NCBI RefSeq assembly: GCF_036231355.1
Contig: NZ_CP109496.1
Location: 2,914,001-2,978,000, forward strand
Source of the DNA: Streptomyces sp. NBC_01431
GTDB lineage: Bacteria > Actinomycetota > Actinomycetes > Streptomycetales > Streptomycetaceae
Length of the DNA: 64,000 nucleotides
Direction: 5' to 3'
Position 1 is the first letter of the stretch, and each line of letters begins with the position of its first letter. The notes beneath the pieces were generated by a model. That model ran no database searches and was not told where the DNA came from. It worked only from the letters and a program-made list of their open reading frames with translations. The translations under genes were made by a program, and so were the position numbers. Of the stretch, positions 36,129-44,995 are shown one piece after another.

Positions 36129-38477
36129 CTGACTACGTTCCGAGAGCTCGGGATCCTCCCCGAGACCGCCGAAGCCCTTGAAGCCGTCGGCATCGTGTCC
36201 CCGTTCCCCATCCAGGAGCTGACGCTCCCCGTCGCGCTCTCCGGCGCCGACATCATCGGCCAGGCCAAGACCGGTACCGGCAAGACGCTCGGCTTCGGCC
36301 TTCCGCTCCTTGAGCGCGTCACCGTCCCCGCCGACGTCGAGGCGGGCCGGGCCGAGCCCGAGCAGCTCACCAACGCCCCGCAGGCCCTCGTCGTCGTCCC
36401 GACGCGCGAGCTGTGCCAGCAGGTCACCAACGACCTCCTCACCGCCGGCAAGGTCCGCAACGTCCGCGTTCTGGCGATCTACGGCGGCCGGGCGTACGAG
36501 CCCCAGGTCGAGGCGCTGAAGAAGGGCGTCGACGTGATCGTCGGCACCCCGGGCCGCCTGCTCGACCTCGCCGGTCAGCGCAAGCTCGACCTCTCCAACG
36601 TCAAGGCGCTCGTCCTCGACGAGGCCGACGAGATGCTCGACCTCGGCTTCCTGCCGGACGTCGAGAAGATCATCCAGCACCTGCCGCCCAAGCGTCAGAC
36701 GATGCTGTTCTCCGCGACCATGCCGGGCGCCGTCATCGGCCTTGCCCGCCGCTACATGTCGCAGCCCACGCACATCCGCGCCACGTCGCCGGACGACGAG
36801 GGCACGACGGTCGCCAACACCGAGCAGTTCGTCTACCGCGCCCACTCCATGGACAAGCCGGAGATGGTCGCGCGCATACTGCAGGCCGAGGGCCGCGGAC
36901 TCGCGATGATCTTCTGCCGTACGAAGCGGACCGCCGCAGACATCGCCGAGCAGCTCGCCAAGCGCGGCTTCGCCTCCGGCGCGGTCCACGGCGACCTCGG
37001 CCAGGGCGCCCGCGAGCAGGCGCTGCGCGCCTTCCGCAACGGCAAGGTCGACGTGCTCGTCTGCACCGACGTCGCCGCGCGCGGCATCGACGTCGAGGGC
37101 GTCACGCACGTCATCAACTACCAGTCGCCCGAGGAGGAGAAGACCTACCTCCACCGCATCGGCCGCACCGGTCGCGCGGGCAAGAAGGGCATCGCGATCA
37201 CGCTCGTCGACTGGGACGACATCCCGCGTTGGCAGCTGATCAACAAGGCGCTCGACCTGAAGTTCCCGGACCCGCCGGAGACGTACTCGACGTCTCCGCA
37301 CCTGTTCGAGGAGCTGAGGATCCCGGTGGGCACGAAGGGCGTGCTGCCGCGCGCCGAGCGCACCCGGGCGGGTCTCGCGGCCGAAGAGGTCGAGGACCTC
37401 GGCGAGACCGGTGGGCGCGGGCGCAAGTCCGCCGCCGCGGCTCCCGTCGTCACCGAGGAGCGTCCGGCCCGTACGCGCACACCGCGTCAGCGGCGCCGCA
37501 CCCGGGGCGGGTCGCAGCTCGACGGTGCCGAGAGCGCTGCCGCGCCGGTCGCCGCCGCTGTCGCTTCGGTCGCGGCTCCCGCTGTCGCGGACACCGCCGA
37601 GACCGTGACCGAGCCGCGCACGCCGCGTCGTCGCCGTCGTACCCGGGTGGCCGCGCCGTCCCTCGCGCCGCAGGCCGCCGCCGCGCCCGTGATCGAGGCC
37701 GCGCCGGTCGCAGAAGCCGTTGCGCCCAAGCCGCGCCGGCGTCCCGCGCCGGTCGCCGAGACCGTCGCTGTGGCGGTCGCCGAGCCGGTCGAGCCCAAGC
37801 GTCCCCGTCGCCGGGTGCGCAAGGTGGCCGAGACGGCCGAGGTCGGTTTCGTGACGCCGGAGTCCGCCGCGCTGGAACTGGCGAGGGCGGCCAAGGCCGC
37901 GAACGCCGCCGCGATCGCCACGGTCGCCGACGCCGCGGTGGAGGAGGCGCCGGCGAAGCCGCGTCGCACCCGCGCCAAGAAGGCAGCGGCTGTCGTCGAG
38001 ACGGTTGCGGCCGTGGCGACGGTCGAGGCCGTCGAGCCGGAGGCACCGGTCAAGCCGCGCCGCACCCGCGCCAAGAAGGTCGCCGAGGCGCCGGTCGTCG
38101 AGGTCGCCGAGGCGGTGGCCGAGGAAGCTCCGGTGAAGCCGCGTCGTACGCGCAAGAAGGCGGCGGAAGCCGTGGTCGAGGCCGTTGAGGCCGTCGAGAC
38201 CGAGGCGCCCGTCAAGCCGCGCCGCACCCGCGCCAAGAAGGTCGCCGAGGTCGCGGCCGAGGTCGCCGAGGCGCCGGTCGCGCCGCGTCGCACCCGCGCC
38301 AAGAAGACCGCGGAGGTCGCCCCGGAGGCGGTCGCCGAGGTCGCGGAGGCTGTGGTGAAGCCGCGTCGAACGCGCAAGAAGGCTGCGGAAGCCGTGGTCG
38401 AGGCCGTTGAGGCCGAGGCTGTGGTGAAGCCGCGTCGCACCCGTGCGAAGAAGGCGGCGGCCGCGCCCGAGGCGTAA
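36129..38477 (+). CDS. rhlE: DEAD-box RNA helicase with a repetitive basic tail (RhlE type)
   Basis: ATP-dependent RNA helicase of about 782 residues. The core has FRELGILPETAEALEAVGI and the Q motif, AKTGTGKT (Walker A), VPTREL, TPGR, LDEADEML, FSATM, ARGIDV and HRIGRTGRAG. After about residue 430 comes an Ala/Val/Glu-rich tail with repeated KPRRTRAKK motifs, probably RNA-binding. The likely start is CTG 36129 with AGAGG seven bases upstream, product (M)TTFRELGIL; alternatives are TTG near 36003 and ATG 35862, adding up to 89 residues. The position beside the ferritin-like gene matches Rv3211. Confidence 0.88.
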   Translation: MTTFRELGILPETAEALEAVGIVSPFPIQELTLPVALSGADIIGQAKTGTGKTLGFGLPLLERVTVPADVEAGRAEPEQLTNAPQALVVVPTRELCQQVTNDLLTAGKVRNVRVLAIYGGRAYEPQVEALKKGVDVIVGTPGRLLDLAGQRKLDLSNVKALVLDEADEMLDLGFLPDVEKIIQHLPPKRQTMLFSATMPGAVIGLARRYMSQPTHIRATSPDDEGTTVANTEQFVYRAHSMDKPEMVARILQAEGRGLAMIFCRTKRTAADIAEQLAKRGFASGAVHGDLGQGAREQALRAFRNGKVDVLVCTDVAARGIDVEGVTHVINYQSPEEEKTYLHRIGRTGRAGKKGIAITLVDWDDIPRWQLINKALDLKFPDPPETYSTSPHLFEELRIPVGTKGVLPRAERTRAGLAAEEVEDLGETGGRGRKSAAAAPVVTEERPARTRTPRQRRRTRGGSQLDGAESAAAPVAAAVASVAAPAVADTAETVTEPRTPRRRRRTRVAAPSLAPQAAAAPVIEAAPVAEAVAPKPRRRPAPVAETVAVAVAEPVEPKRPRRRVRKVAETAEVGFVTPESAALELARAAKAANAAAIATVADAAVEEAPAKPRRTRAKKAAAVVETVAAVATVEAVEPEAPVKPRRTRAKKVAEAPVVEVAEAVAEEAPVKPRRTRKKAAEAVVEAVEAVETEAPVKPRRTRAKKVAEVAAEVAEAPVAPRRTRAKKTAEVAPEAVAEVAEAVVKPRRTRKKAAEAVVEAVEAEAVVKPRRTRAKKAAAAPEA

Positions 38478-38491
38478 CCCGCACCCCGCTG

Positions 38492-38525
38492 CGGCCCGGT
38501 TCCCCCTGCGGGGGGTGCCGGGCCG
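38492..38525 (+). terminator. Terminator of the rhlE gene
   Basis: Outer stem CGGCCCGG / CCGGGCCG encloses an inner C/G stem (CCCCC with GGGGG), followed by TTTG. It starts 15 bases after the stop. Confidence 0.75.
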
Positions 38526-38686
38526 TTTGCATGTCCCCGCGCCTTTCCCGCTGTGACGTTGTGCGGCCGGCGCCGCGGGGGGGGCGCGCCCCGAACCCCG
38601 CTCCTCAAGGTGCCGGAGCGGCTGGAAGCCGCATCTGAGCGGTCTTTCCCCGGTACACGGCCGACGGGCGAAGTTACCCTCTGGTT

Positions 38687-39571
38687 ATGAGCAAGCCCCG
38701 TTCCCTCGAACTTCCGCCCCGTACGCGGGCGTACCGACTCCGCACCGATCGGCAGGAGTTCGCCGTGCTCGACGCGGTGCCCGAAGGGCGCTCGCGCGGG
38801 ACCGTGTTGCTGGTGCCCGGGTACACCGGCAGCAAGGAGGACTTCCTCGGGCTGCTCGGACCGCTGGGCGACGCCGGATACCGGGCCGTGGCAGTCGACG
38901 GGCGGGGGCAGTTCGAGAGCCCGGGGCCGCGGCGTACGACGGGGTACACGCCGCGCACGCTGGGCGCCGATGTGCTCGCGCAGGTCGCGGCGCTCGGTGG
39001 CGGGCCCGTCCATCTCGTCGGACACTCCTTCGGCGGGTTCGTGGCGCGGTCCGCGGCGCGCCTGGATCCCTCCGCGTTCCTCTCGCTCACGCTCCTCGCG
39101 TCCGGGCCGGGCCGGGTCGGCCCCGACCAGCGCACCAAGATCCGGATGCTCCAGGCGGCACTGCCGGTGCTGCCGCCGTCCTGGGTGTGGGCGGCCACGC
39201 AGTGGCTGGACGGCAGGGACCCGGCGTACGTCGCCGACCCGCCCGAGATCGTCACCTTCCTCACCCGGCGCTGGTACGCCACCCAGCCCGCCCAACTCAT
39301 CGCCACCGGGCGGCAGTTGAGGGTCGAGCCGGACCGCACCGAGGGCCTCGCCAGGCTGCCGCTGCCTCTTCACGTCGCGTACGGGGACGGCGAATCGGTG
39401 TGGACCACCGGCGAGTTGGCGCACATGGCACGCAGCATCGACGCCCGGCACACCGTGATCCGGGGCGCCGACCACTCCCCCAACGTCTCCCACCCCGAGG
39501 AACTGACCGCCGCCCTGGCCGAGTTCTGGCAGGAGGCGACCACGCGCCGCGCCGCGTCGCGGACCGTCTAG
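38687..39571 (+). CDS. Alpha/beta hydrolase
   Basis: Hydrolase of 294 residues with VLLVPGYTGSKEDF (oxyanion side), GHSFGGFVA (nucleophile Ser), HVAYGDGESVW (acid) and RGADHSPNVSHP (His). No signal peptide. There is no ribosome binding site before ATG 38687, but a -10-like TACCCT ends six bases before it, so the mRNA is probably leaderless. The gene converges on the NYN-domain gene eight bases away. Substrate unknown. Confidence 0.85.
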   Translation: MSKPRSLELPPRTRAYRLRTDRQEFAVLDAVPEGRSRGTVLLVPGYTGSKEDFLGLLGPLGDAGYRAVAVDGRGQFESPGPRRTTGYTPRTLGADVLAQVAALGGGPVHLVGHSFGGFVARSAARLDPSAFLSLTLLASGPGRVGPDQRTKIRMLQAALPVLPPSWVWAATQWLDGRDPAYVADPPEIVTFLTRRWYATQPAQLIATGRQLRVEPDRTEGLARLPLPLHVAYGDGESVWTTGELAHMARSIDARHTVIRGADHSPNVSHPEELTAALAEFWQEATTRRAASRTV

Positions 39572-39579
39572 GCCGCGGC

Positions 39580-40509
39580 CTAGTACTGCGACTGAAGGTG
39601 CTGCCAGAAGCCGTCGCGCAGCGCCCGGCGCAGGTCGGCGTGGCCGCGCAGGGAGCGCTGGAGCAGCCGTTCCGCCTCGTTGAGGAGTTCCTGGTCGACC
39701 GAGCCCGGCAGATAGGGGTGGCCGGGCAGCAGGTCGGCGAGGGCGGCGCGGCCGCGCTCGGAGAGCCAGGTGGCGGCGATGCGGGCGCCCACGAAGCGCA
39801 CGTCCTCGCGGCTGGGCGCCGGGCCGTCCTGTTCGTACATCGTGACCGGCCGCCGGGTGACGTACGGCTTGCAGAAGTCGAGGTCGAAGGTGCGCTGGCT
39901 GTCGACCTCCCAGAGCAGCGGTTCGGCCTGGTTGCGGCCTTCGGCGGCTTCGATGCCCCAGAGGTGGACGCGGGCGCCGTAGCCCTGTGCGGCCTCGACG
40001 GCGGAGACGAGGTCCTCGTCTCCGCCGACCAGCGCGGCGTCGCTGATGGCGCGGTGCCTGGCCAGTGACTCCAGGTCGGAGCGGATCAGGGAGTCGACGC
40101 CCTTCTGCTGGTTGTTGGCGTTGAGGTTGCCGAGCCGGACCTTGACGTCGGGCAGCTCGGCGATGGACTGCTGCTCGATGGTGTGGATGCGGCGGCGGGC
40201 GCCGTCGTACCAGTACACCCGGAGCAGCCGGCTGTCCGCGAAGATCGTGCGCGCCTTGTCGATGAAGGCCTCGATCAGCCCTTCGGCGTCGAGGTCGAAG
40301 GAGCGCCGGTCCTCGGTGCCGGTGACGAGGAGACCGGCCGCGGCGTAGACGTAGCCGGCGTCCACGAAGATCGCGTGCGTGGAAGGCGTCTTGGCGACCT
40401 CGGCCAGCATGCGCTGGAGCAACTCGTTGGTGCGGTCCAGCTTGCGCTCCAGCTGGGCGGCGCTACCGCGGGGCGCCTGGGCTGGCTGGGGTTCCTGGGA
40501 ATCGTCCAT
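39580..40509 (-). CDS. NYN-domain (PIN-like) putative ribonuclease
   Basis: Protein of 309 residues with an N-terminal coiled coil (AQLERKLDRTNELLQRMLAE) followed by a NYN/PIN-like domain: HAIFVDAGYVYAAAG with the first catalytic Asp, then KGVDSLIRSDLESLA and AALVGGDEDLVSAVEAA with further acidic residues. Such domains act as metal-dependent RNases, so RNA cleavage is the likely role. The C-terminal 100 residues are helical and ungrouped. ATG 40509 has GGAGG upstream. It is divergent from the 50-residue gene at 40786. Confidence 0.8.
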   Translation of the reverse strand: MDDSQEPQPAQAPRGSAAQLERKLDRTNELLQRMLAEVAKTPSTHAIFVDAGYVYAAAGLLVTGTEDRRSFDLDAEGLIEAFIDKARTIFADSRLLRVYWYDGARRRIHTIEQQSIAELPDVKVRLGNLNANNQQKGVDSLIRSDLESLARHRAISDAALVGGDEDLVSAVEAAQGYGARVHLWGIEAAEGRNQAEPLLWEVDSQRTFDLDFCKPYVTRRPVTMYEQDGPAPSREDVRFVGARIAATWLSERGRAALADLLPGHPYLPGSVDQELLNEAERLLQRSLRGHADLRRALRDGFWQHLQSQY

Positions 40510-40785
40510 ACGCCTCCATTGTCGGCGCCGCGGCGGACGGGGCACAACCGGGCGCCTGTGCTCGCCCTACGCCTTAGTAGTTAGCGAATCAAAAAATTTC
40601 CTTAGCGTAGGGAATGTTTGCTGGGGGCAACCCGTTGTACCCATACGGAACGCGTTGCACAGGAGCCACGCAATCCACTCTTAACGGGCGGGCAACCGCC
40701 CTGACGCCTCGCGGGAGCAGGCTGTGACCGCAGCCCCCCGCACCAGTAGTTCTCCTAGCAGGAGGATCAGACGAAGGGAGAAGCC
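40510..40785 (+). promoter_or_regulatory. A/T-rich promoter region and structured leader of the 50-residue protein gene
   Basis: Two TTAGCG direct repeats, 21 bp apart (40581-40586, 40602-40607), flank an A/T run. Downstream is a GGGCGG-GCAA-CCGCCC hairpin with a GNRA loop (40686-40701). TTCTCC at 40750-40755 can pair either with the decoy AGGAG at 40760-40764 (CTCCT register) or with GGAGAA at 40777-40782, which overlaps the true ribosome binding site. Confidence 0.45.
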
Positions 40786-40938
40786 TTGCGCTTCGAAATC
40801 ATGCGCCTGGACGACGTCGACGGTACCGCCGTTGACAGCACCGTCGTGGACGCCGCCTCCGTCAACCGGATTGTGCAGCAGGCCGCCGCAATGGGTCAGC
40901 GCATCTACATCCGCCCGGCCGAATCCGCGGCCTCGTAA
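40786..40938 (+). CDS. 50-residue conserved small protein
   Basis: Starts at TTG 40786 with AGGGAG seven bases upstream; product (M)RFEIMRLDDVDGTAVDSTV, then VDAASVNRIVQQAAAMGQRI and YIRPAESAAS. A downstream in-frame Met at residue 6 has no ribosome binding site. I recall near-identical short proteins in other streptomycetes, so it is a real gene, but no function is known to me. It is mixed alpha/beta, soluble and acidic. Two terminator hairpins follow. Confidence 0.7.
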   Translation: MRFEIMRLDDVDGTAVDSTVVDAASVNRIVQQAAAMGQRIYIRPAESAAS

Positions 40939-40955
40939 CGCGTGAGAAGCAGTGC

Positions 40956-40982
40956 CCCGCGAGCGCGGTCCGCGCTCGCGGG
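40956..40982 (+). terminator. First terminator hairpin after the small protein gene
   Basis: A 12-bp perfect stem CCCGCGAGCGCG / CGCGCTCGCGGG with a three-base loop starts 18 bases past the stop. Confidence 0.8.
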
Positions 40983-40996
40983 TGCCGTATGTGACG

Positions 40997-41029
40997 AGCG
41001 CCCCCGTACAGCATGTGTACGGGGGCGCT
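40997..41029. terminator. Second, bidirectional terminator before marC
   Basis: A 14-bp perfect stem (AGCGCCCCCGTACA and its complement, 40997-41010 and 41016-41029) with a five-base loop, ending in TT. It lies 25 bp beyond the marC stop and so serves both converging genes. Confidence 0.8.
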
Positions 41030-41053
41030 TCGCGCACTGTGGGGCGGTGGGCC

Positions 41054-41659
41054 TCAACCGCCGTGGATCACCTGGGTGATGCCGTTGATGATCTGCTGCA
41101 CCGCGAGGGCCGAGAGCATCATGCCCGCGAGCCGGGTCACCAGGACGACGCCGCCGTCCTTGATGACGCGGATGATCAGCAGCGAGTACCGCATGGTCAC
41201 GTAGAGGACGACGTGGATCGCGATGATCGCGGACCAGACCGCGACCTGCCCGGCCACCGAATCGTGGTTCTGCACGGCCAGGATCACCTGGACGATGGCG
41301 CCGGGCCCGGCGAGCAGCGGCATGCCGAGCGGTACCAGCGCGACGTTGACGTCCTTGGTCTGCTTGGGCTCGTCGGTCTTGCCCGTGAGCAGGTCGAGCG
41401 CGATCAGAAGCAGCAGCAGACCACCCGCGATCATCAGCGCGGGGACGTCGATGTGCAGGTAGCTGAGGATCTGGTGGCCGACGAGGCCGAAGAGCGTGAT
41501 CACCCCGAGCGCGACGGCCGCGGCCTGCCAGGCCATCCTGCGCTGGACCTTCGCGGCCCGGCCGGCGGTCAGCGCGAGGAAGATCGGCGTGATCCCGGGG
41601 GGATCCATGATCACGAACAGAGTGAGGAAGAGGGAGCCGAAAACGGCAGCGTCGAACAC
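41054..41659 (-). CDS. MarC-family integral membrane protein
   Basis: Six-helix membrane protein of 201 residues of the MarC/NAAT family. The first helix GSLFLTLFVIMDPPGITPIF contains the conserved DPxGxxP motif, and LVPLGMPLLAGPGAI is the repeated counterpart in the second half. Some archaeal members transport neutral amino acids; the bacterial role is unsettled. GTG 41659 is chosen (product VFDAAVFGSL). The long upstream open frame has no homology. It lies downstream of the PHP gene on the same strand. Confidence 0.85.
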   Translation of the reverse strand: MFDAAVFGSLFLTLFVIMDPPGITPIFLALTAGRAAKVQRRMAWQAAAVALGVITLFGLVGHQILSYLHIDVPALMIAGGLLLLLIALDLLTGKTDEPKQTKDVNVALVPLGMPLLAGPGAIVQVILAVQNHDSVAGQVAVWSAIIAIHVVLYVTMRYSLLIIRVIKDGGVVLVTRLAGMMLSALAVQQIINGITQVIHGG

Positions 41660-41794
41660 GGTGAGCCTTGCGGGATGAGGGTGTACGTACAGAAAAGGGC
41701 CCGGGGGCCGAAAGGACTGCCGCTCGGGCATCCAAGGAGCCGGAGCGGGGCGCGGGGCGGAACCCCCGGCCAAGGTGGCCGGGACGGAGCGCCG

Positions 41795-42670
41795 CTAGGA
41801 ACGAGCGCTTCCACCCGCCCCCGGCACGGGGAAGGCCCCCGTGGCGCGGCGGGTGATCTCGCCGTAGATCTCGGGGTCGGTCGTGCACTCCCCGAGCCGG
41901 ACGGCCTTGCGGCTGCCGTGGTAGTCGCTGGAGCCGGTGGCCAGCAGGCCCAGCTCGCGGGCGAGTGAGCGCAGCCGCGCCCGGGTGGGCGCGTCGTGGT
42001 CGGTGTGGTCGACCTCGATGCCGTCGAGTCCGGCGGCGGCCAGTTCGGCGATGGCCGACTCGGGCACGACCTGGCCGCGCTTGAGGGCGAGCGGGTGGGC
42101 GAAGACGGTGACGCCGCCCGCGGCCTTGACCAGGCGGATCGCATCGAACGGGTCGAGCTCGTGCTTGCCGACGTAGGCCCGGCCGCCGTCGGCGAGCCAG
42201 TCCGGCACGAAGGCGTCGGAGACGGAGTCGACGACGCCGAGTTCGACGAGGGCTTCGGCGACGTGGGGGCGGCCGACCGAGCCGTCGCCCGCGATCCGCG
42301 CGACCTGCTCCCAGGTGATGGGCACCCCGAGTTCGCGGAGCTTGGCGACCATGCCCCGCGCGCGCGGCACCCGGTCGTCCCGCACCAGCTCGCGCTCGCG
42401 GACGAGCTCGGGCTCCTCTGGGTCGAAGAGGTAGGCCAGCATGTGCAGGCCCACGCCGTCGATGCGGCAGGAGAGTTCGGCGCCGGTGACCAGGGTGAGG
42501 TCCCGGTCGAGGCCCGGGAGCGCGGCGATGGCCTGGGCGTAGCCGCGGGTGGTGTCGTGGTCGGTCAGCGCGATCACGTCGAGCCCGGCGGCGGCCGCGT
42601 TGCGCACCAGCTCGGCGGGGGTGTCCGTACCGTCCGAGGCCGTGGAGTGGGTGTGCAGATCGATGCGCAC
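41795..42670 (-). CDS. PHP-domain phosphoesterase (RNase AM/YciV-like)
   Basis: Metal-dependent phosphoesterase of 291 residues. The N-terminal metal motif is RIDLHTHSTASDGTDTP, followed by ALTDHDTT, the Glu in VTGAELSC, FAHPLAL and the terminal SSDYHG. Members hydrolyse 3',5'-nucleoside bisphosphates and trim RNA 5' ends. The GTG at 42670 fits the family start exactly, two residues before the DLHTHS strand. No sign of disruption. Confidence 0.88.
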   Translation of the reverse strand: MRIDLHTHSTASDGTDTPAELVRNAAAAGLDVIALTDHDTTRGYAQAIAALPGLDRDLTLVTGAELSCRIDGVGLHMLAYLFDPEEPELVRERELVRDDRVPRARGMVAKLRELGVPITWEQVARIAGDGSVGRPHVAEALVELGVVDSVSDAFVPDWLADGGRAYVGKHELDPFDAIRLVKAAGGVTVFAHPLALKRGQVVPESAIAELAAAGLDGIEVDHTDHDAPTRARLRSLARELGLLATGSSDYHGSRKAVRLGECTTDPEIYGEITRRATGAFPVPGAGGSARS

Positions 42671-42763
42671 GACGCGTACTCCAGGGCATAAGGGGCGGAT
42701 CAGGGGACAGTCAAGGATAACCGGCCGCTCGGGCCCCGCCGTCCCCCCGCGAGCGGGCCCCGG

Positions 42764-43402
42764 TCAGGACAGGACGCGGGGGGTGAGGGCCCCGCAGGGC
42801 AGGAGTTCCACTTCGGCGCCCGCGTCGCGCAGATCGGTCAGGACGAGCTCGTCGTACATGAGGAGCCCGGACTGCTCGGGCCACACGATCGCCCACAGCC
42901 ACAGACCGCGCGCCTCGCCCGCGAAGACCGCGCGGTCGTCGGGGGTGCCGGTGACGTGCCACAGCGGGGTGGGCCGGCCGGCCGCCAGGACCTTGGTGTG
43001 CGGGGGGCGGTCGACGCTCATGAACGGGCCCGGGTCGGGTCCGTCGATGCCCGCGTACCGCGCGCCGAGCCCGACGCCCAGTTCCTCCGCGACCAGGATC
43101 AGCTCACCGATGCCGCCCAGCGGCCCCGGTCCCGAGCAGGCGACGGCGGTCGCGCGGCCGCCGCTGCGGTCGTCACCCGCGTACGCCACCCCCGTGAACA
43201 GCCAGCCGACCGGCAGCGGCCAGGGCATCCACACCGGGACCTGCGCCCGGCGCACGACGACCTCCAAGGCCTCGACACTGGGCGGGATCACCGGCTGGAG
43301 CGGATACACCGGGCCGTGTACATCGCACTGCCAGGTGTCGGCAAAGAGACCGGGCGCCCTGACCCGGCCTCCGCACTTCGGGCAACTGGGTTCGCCCCTC
43401 AT
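42764..43402 (-). CDS. Zinc-ribbon protein of unknown function (DUF6758-like)
   Basis: Protein of 212 residues. It opens with a zinc ribbon, SCPKCGGRVRAPGLFADTWQ then CDVHGPV, followed by a Trp/Pro-rich globular part (QVPVWMPWPLPVGWLFTGVA). I recall the family as a streptomycete-type conserved protein with no known function. ATG 43402. The promoter of the divergent MFS gene lies in the 215 bp upstream. Confidence 0.72.
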   Translation of the reverse strand: MRGEPSCPKCGGRVRAPGLFADTWQCDVHGPVYPLQPVIPPSVEALEVVVRRAQVPVWMPWPLPVGWLFTGVAYAGDDRSGGRATAVACSGPGPLGGIGELILVAEELGVGLGARYAGIDGPDPGPFMSVDRPPHTKVLAAGRPTPLWHVTGTPDDRAVFAGEARGLWLWAIVWPEQSGLLMYDELVLTDLRDAGAEVELLPCGALTPRVLS

Positions 43403-43503
43403 AGAGCCCCACGGTCCTCCCCGGCCGTCGCCCCGTCAAGGACGATCACCCGTCCGGAGTGCGCTCCGCCTGTCGCCGCGGGCCCGGAAAAAGTAGTTTC
43501 ATG

Positions 43504-43533
43504 TTGCAGTCATTAGCCTCCCTAAGCTATTGT
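43504..43533 (+). promoter_or_regulatory. Vegetative-type promoter of the MFS gene
   Basis: TTGCAG (43504-43509) and TATTGT (43528-43533) are spaced 18 bp and lie 85 bp before the MFS start. The spacer contains TTAG...CTAA, a small inverted motif. Confidence 0.45.
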
Positions 43534-43617
43534 GTGTATTGCGCAACGATCTGGCACGACCATCCAGGGCCGCGGTCGAACCCGTGGCCGAGGACCCGAC
43601 GGAAAGTGGGAGCAGAC

Positions 43618-44859
43618 ATGCGGCAAGGAAAGGACCCTCTCGACGCGGGCGCGGGAACCGGCGGCCTGCTGCGCCAGCCCAGGGCGGTCTGGGCGACCGC
43701 CGGCGCGTCCGTCGTCGCCTTCATGGGCATCGGCCTGGTAGACCCGATCCTGCCGTCCATCGCCAAGGGCCTGGACGCCACGCCCAGCCAGGTGTCCCTG
43801 CTCTTCACCTCGTACTTCCTGATCACCGCGGTCGCGATGCTGGTCACCGGCTTCGTGTCCAGCCGGATCGGCGGCAAGAAGACGCTGCTCGCGGGCCTCG
43901 CCCTCGTGGTCGTCTTCGCCGCGCTCGCGGGCACCTCGAACTCGGTCGGCGAACTCGTCGGCTTCCGGGCCGGCTGGGGACTCGGCAACGCGCTGTTCGT
44001 CTCGACCGCGCTCGCCGTCATCGTGGGCGCCGCCGCCGGTGGCAGCGCGCAGGCGATCCTGCTGTACGAGTCCGCGCTCGGCCTCGGCATGGCGTGCGGC
44101 CCGCTGCTCGGCGCGGTCCTCGGCGACATGAAGTGGCGCTACCCCTTCTTCGGCACCGCGGCCCTCATGGCGATCGGCTTCATCGCGATCAGCGCCTTCC
44201 TGAAGGAGCAGCCCCGGCCCGCGCGCCGGACCTCGCTGCTCGATCCGGTCCGGGCACTCGGCCACGGCGGGCTCGCCTCGGCCGCCGCGTCCGCCTTCTT
44301 CTACAACTACGCGTTCTTCACCGTGCTCGCCTTCACCCCGTTCGTGCTCAACATGTCGCCGTACAAGTCGGGCGGCGTCTTCTTCGCCTGGGGCGTGCTG
44401 CTCGCGGTGTTCTCGGTCCTCGTCGCGCCACGGCTCCAGGAGCGGTTCGGCTCGTTGAAGGTGCTCGGCGGCTCACTCGTACTGCTCGCCGCGGACCTGA
44501 TCGTGCTGGGCTACGGCAACCACACCACCGCAGTCGCCGCGACCATCGCGTCCGGCGCGTTCATCGGCCTCAACAACACCGTGTACACCGAACTGGCCCT
44601 GGGCGTCTCCGACGCGCCGCGGCCGGTGGCGAGCGCGGGCTACAACTTCGTCCGCTGGTTCGCGGCGGCCGCGGCCCCCTACTTCGCGCCGAAGATCGAG
44701 GAGTGGAGCGACATCCACACCCCGTTCGTGGTCGCGGCCGTCGCGGCGGTGGTCGGCGCGGTGATCGTATGGGTCCGCCGTACGTCGCTCAGCCACGAGG
44801 CAGCCGAACTCCAGCCGTCCCACGCGACCGAGGACGGCGTCTCGGTCTTCGCCAGCTGA
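43618..44859 (+). CDS. MFS transporter (drug/efflux type)
   Basis: Twelve-helix major facilitator of 413 residues. Motif A between helices 2 and 3 reads GFVSSRIGGKKTLL, and the N-terminal GIGLVDPILPSIAKGLDAT is typical of the 12-helix drug-proton antiporters. GGGAG lies five bases before ATG 43618. No regulator is adjacent, so the exported compound cannot be guessed. A -35/-10 pair lies 85 bp upstream. Confidence 0.88.
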   Translation: MRQGKDPLDAGAGTGGLLRQPRAVWATAGASVVAFMGIGLVDPILPSIAKGLDATPSQVSLLFTSYFLITAVAMLVTGFVSSRIGGKKTLLAGLALVVVFAALAGTSNSVGELVGFRAGWGLGNALFVSTALAVIVGAAAGGSAQAILLYESALGLGMACGPLLGAVLGDMKWRYPFFGTAALMAIGFIAISAFLKEQPRPARRTSLLDPVRALGHGGLASAAASAFFYNYAFFTVLAFTPFVLNMSPYKSGGVFFAWGVLLAVFSVLVAPRLQERFGSLKVLGGSLVLLAADLIVLGYGNHTTAVAATIASGAFIGLNNTVYTELALGVSDAPRPVASAGYNFVRWFAAAAAPYFAPKIEEWSDIHTPFVVAAVAAVVGAVIVWVRRTSLSHEAAELQPSHATEDGVSVFAS

Positions 44860-44995
44860 GCACGGGGCGGGAAGTGACGCGTCCGTCGGCCGCGGGCCGT
44901 CGCCGCGAGACCGCGCAACGTCACAGCCCCGGGTCCCGGTGGGGCGCGCCTCCCACTGAACCCCCCGGCGCGTCCGCAAGAACGACAGGGCGCGC

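Noticed and set aside
43511..43526. Iron-box-like TTAGCCTCCCTAA before the MFS gene
   Set aside because: Too short and lacks the central part of a 19-bp DmdR/IdeR site.
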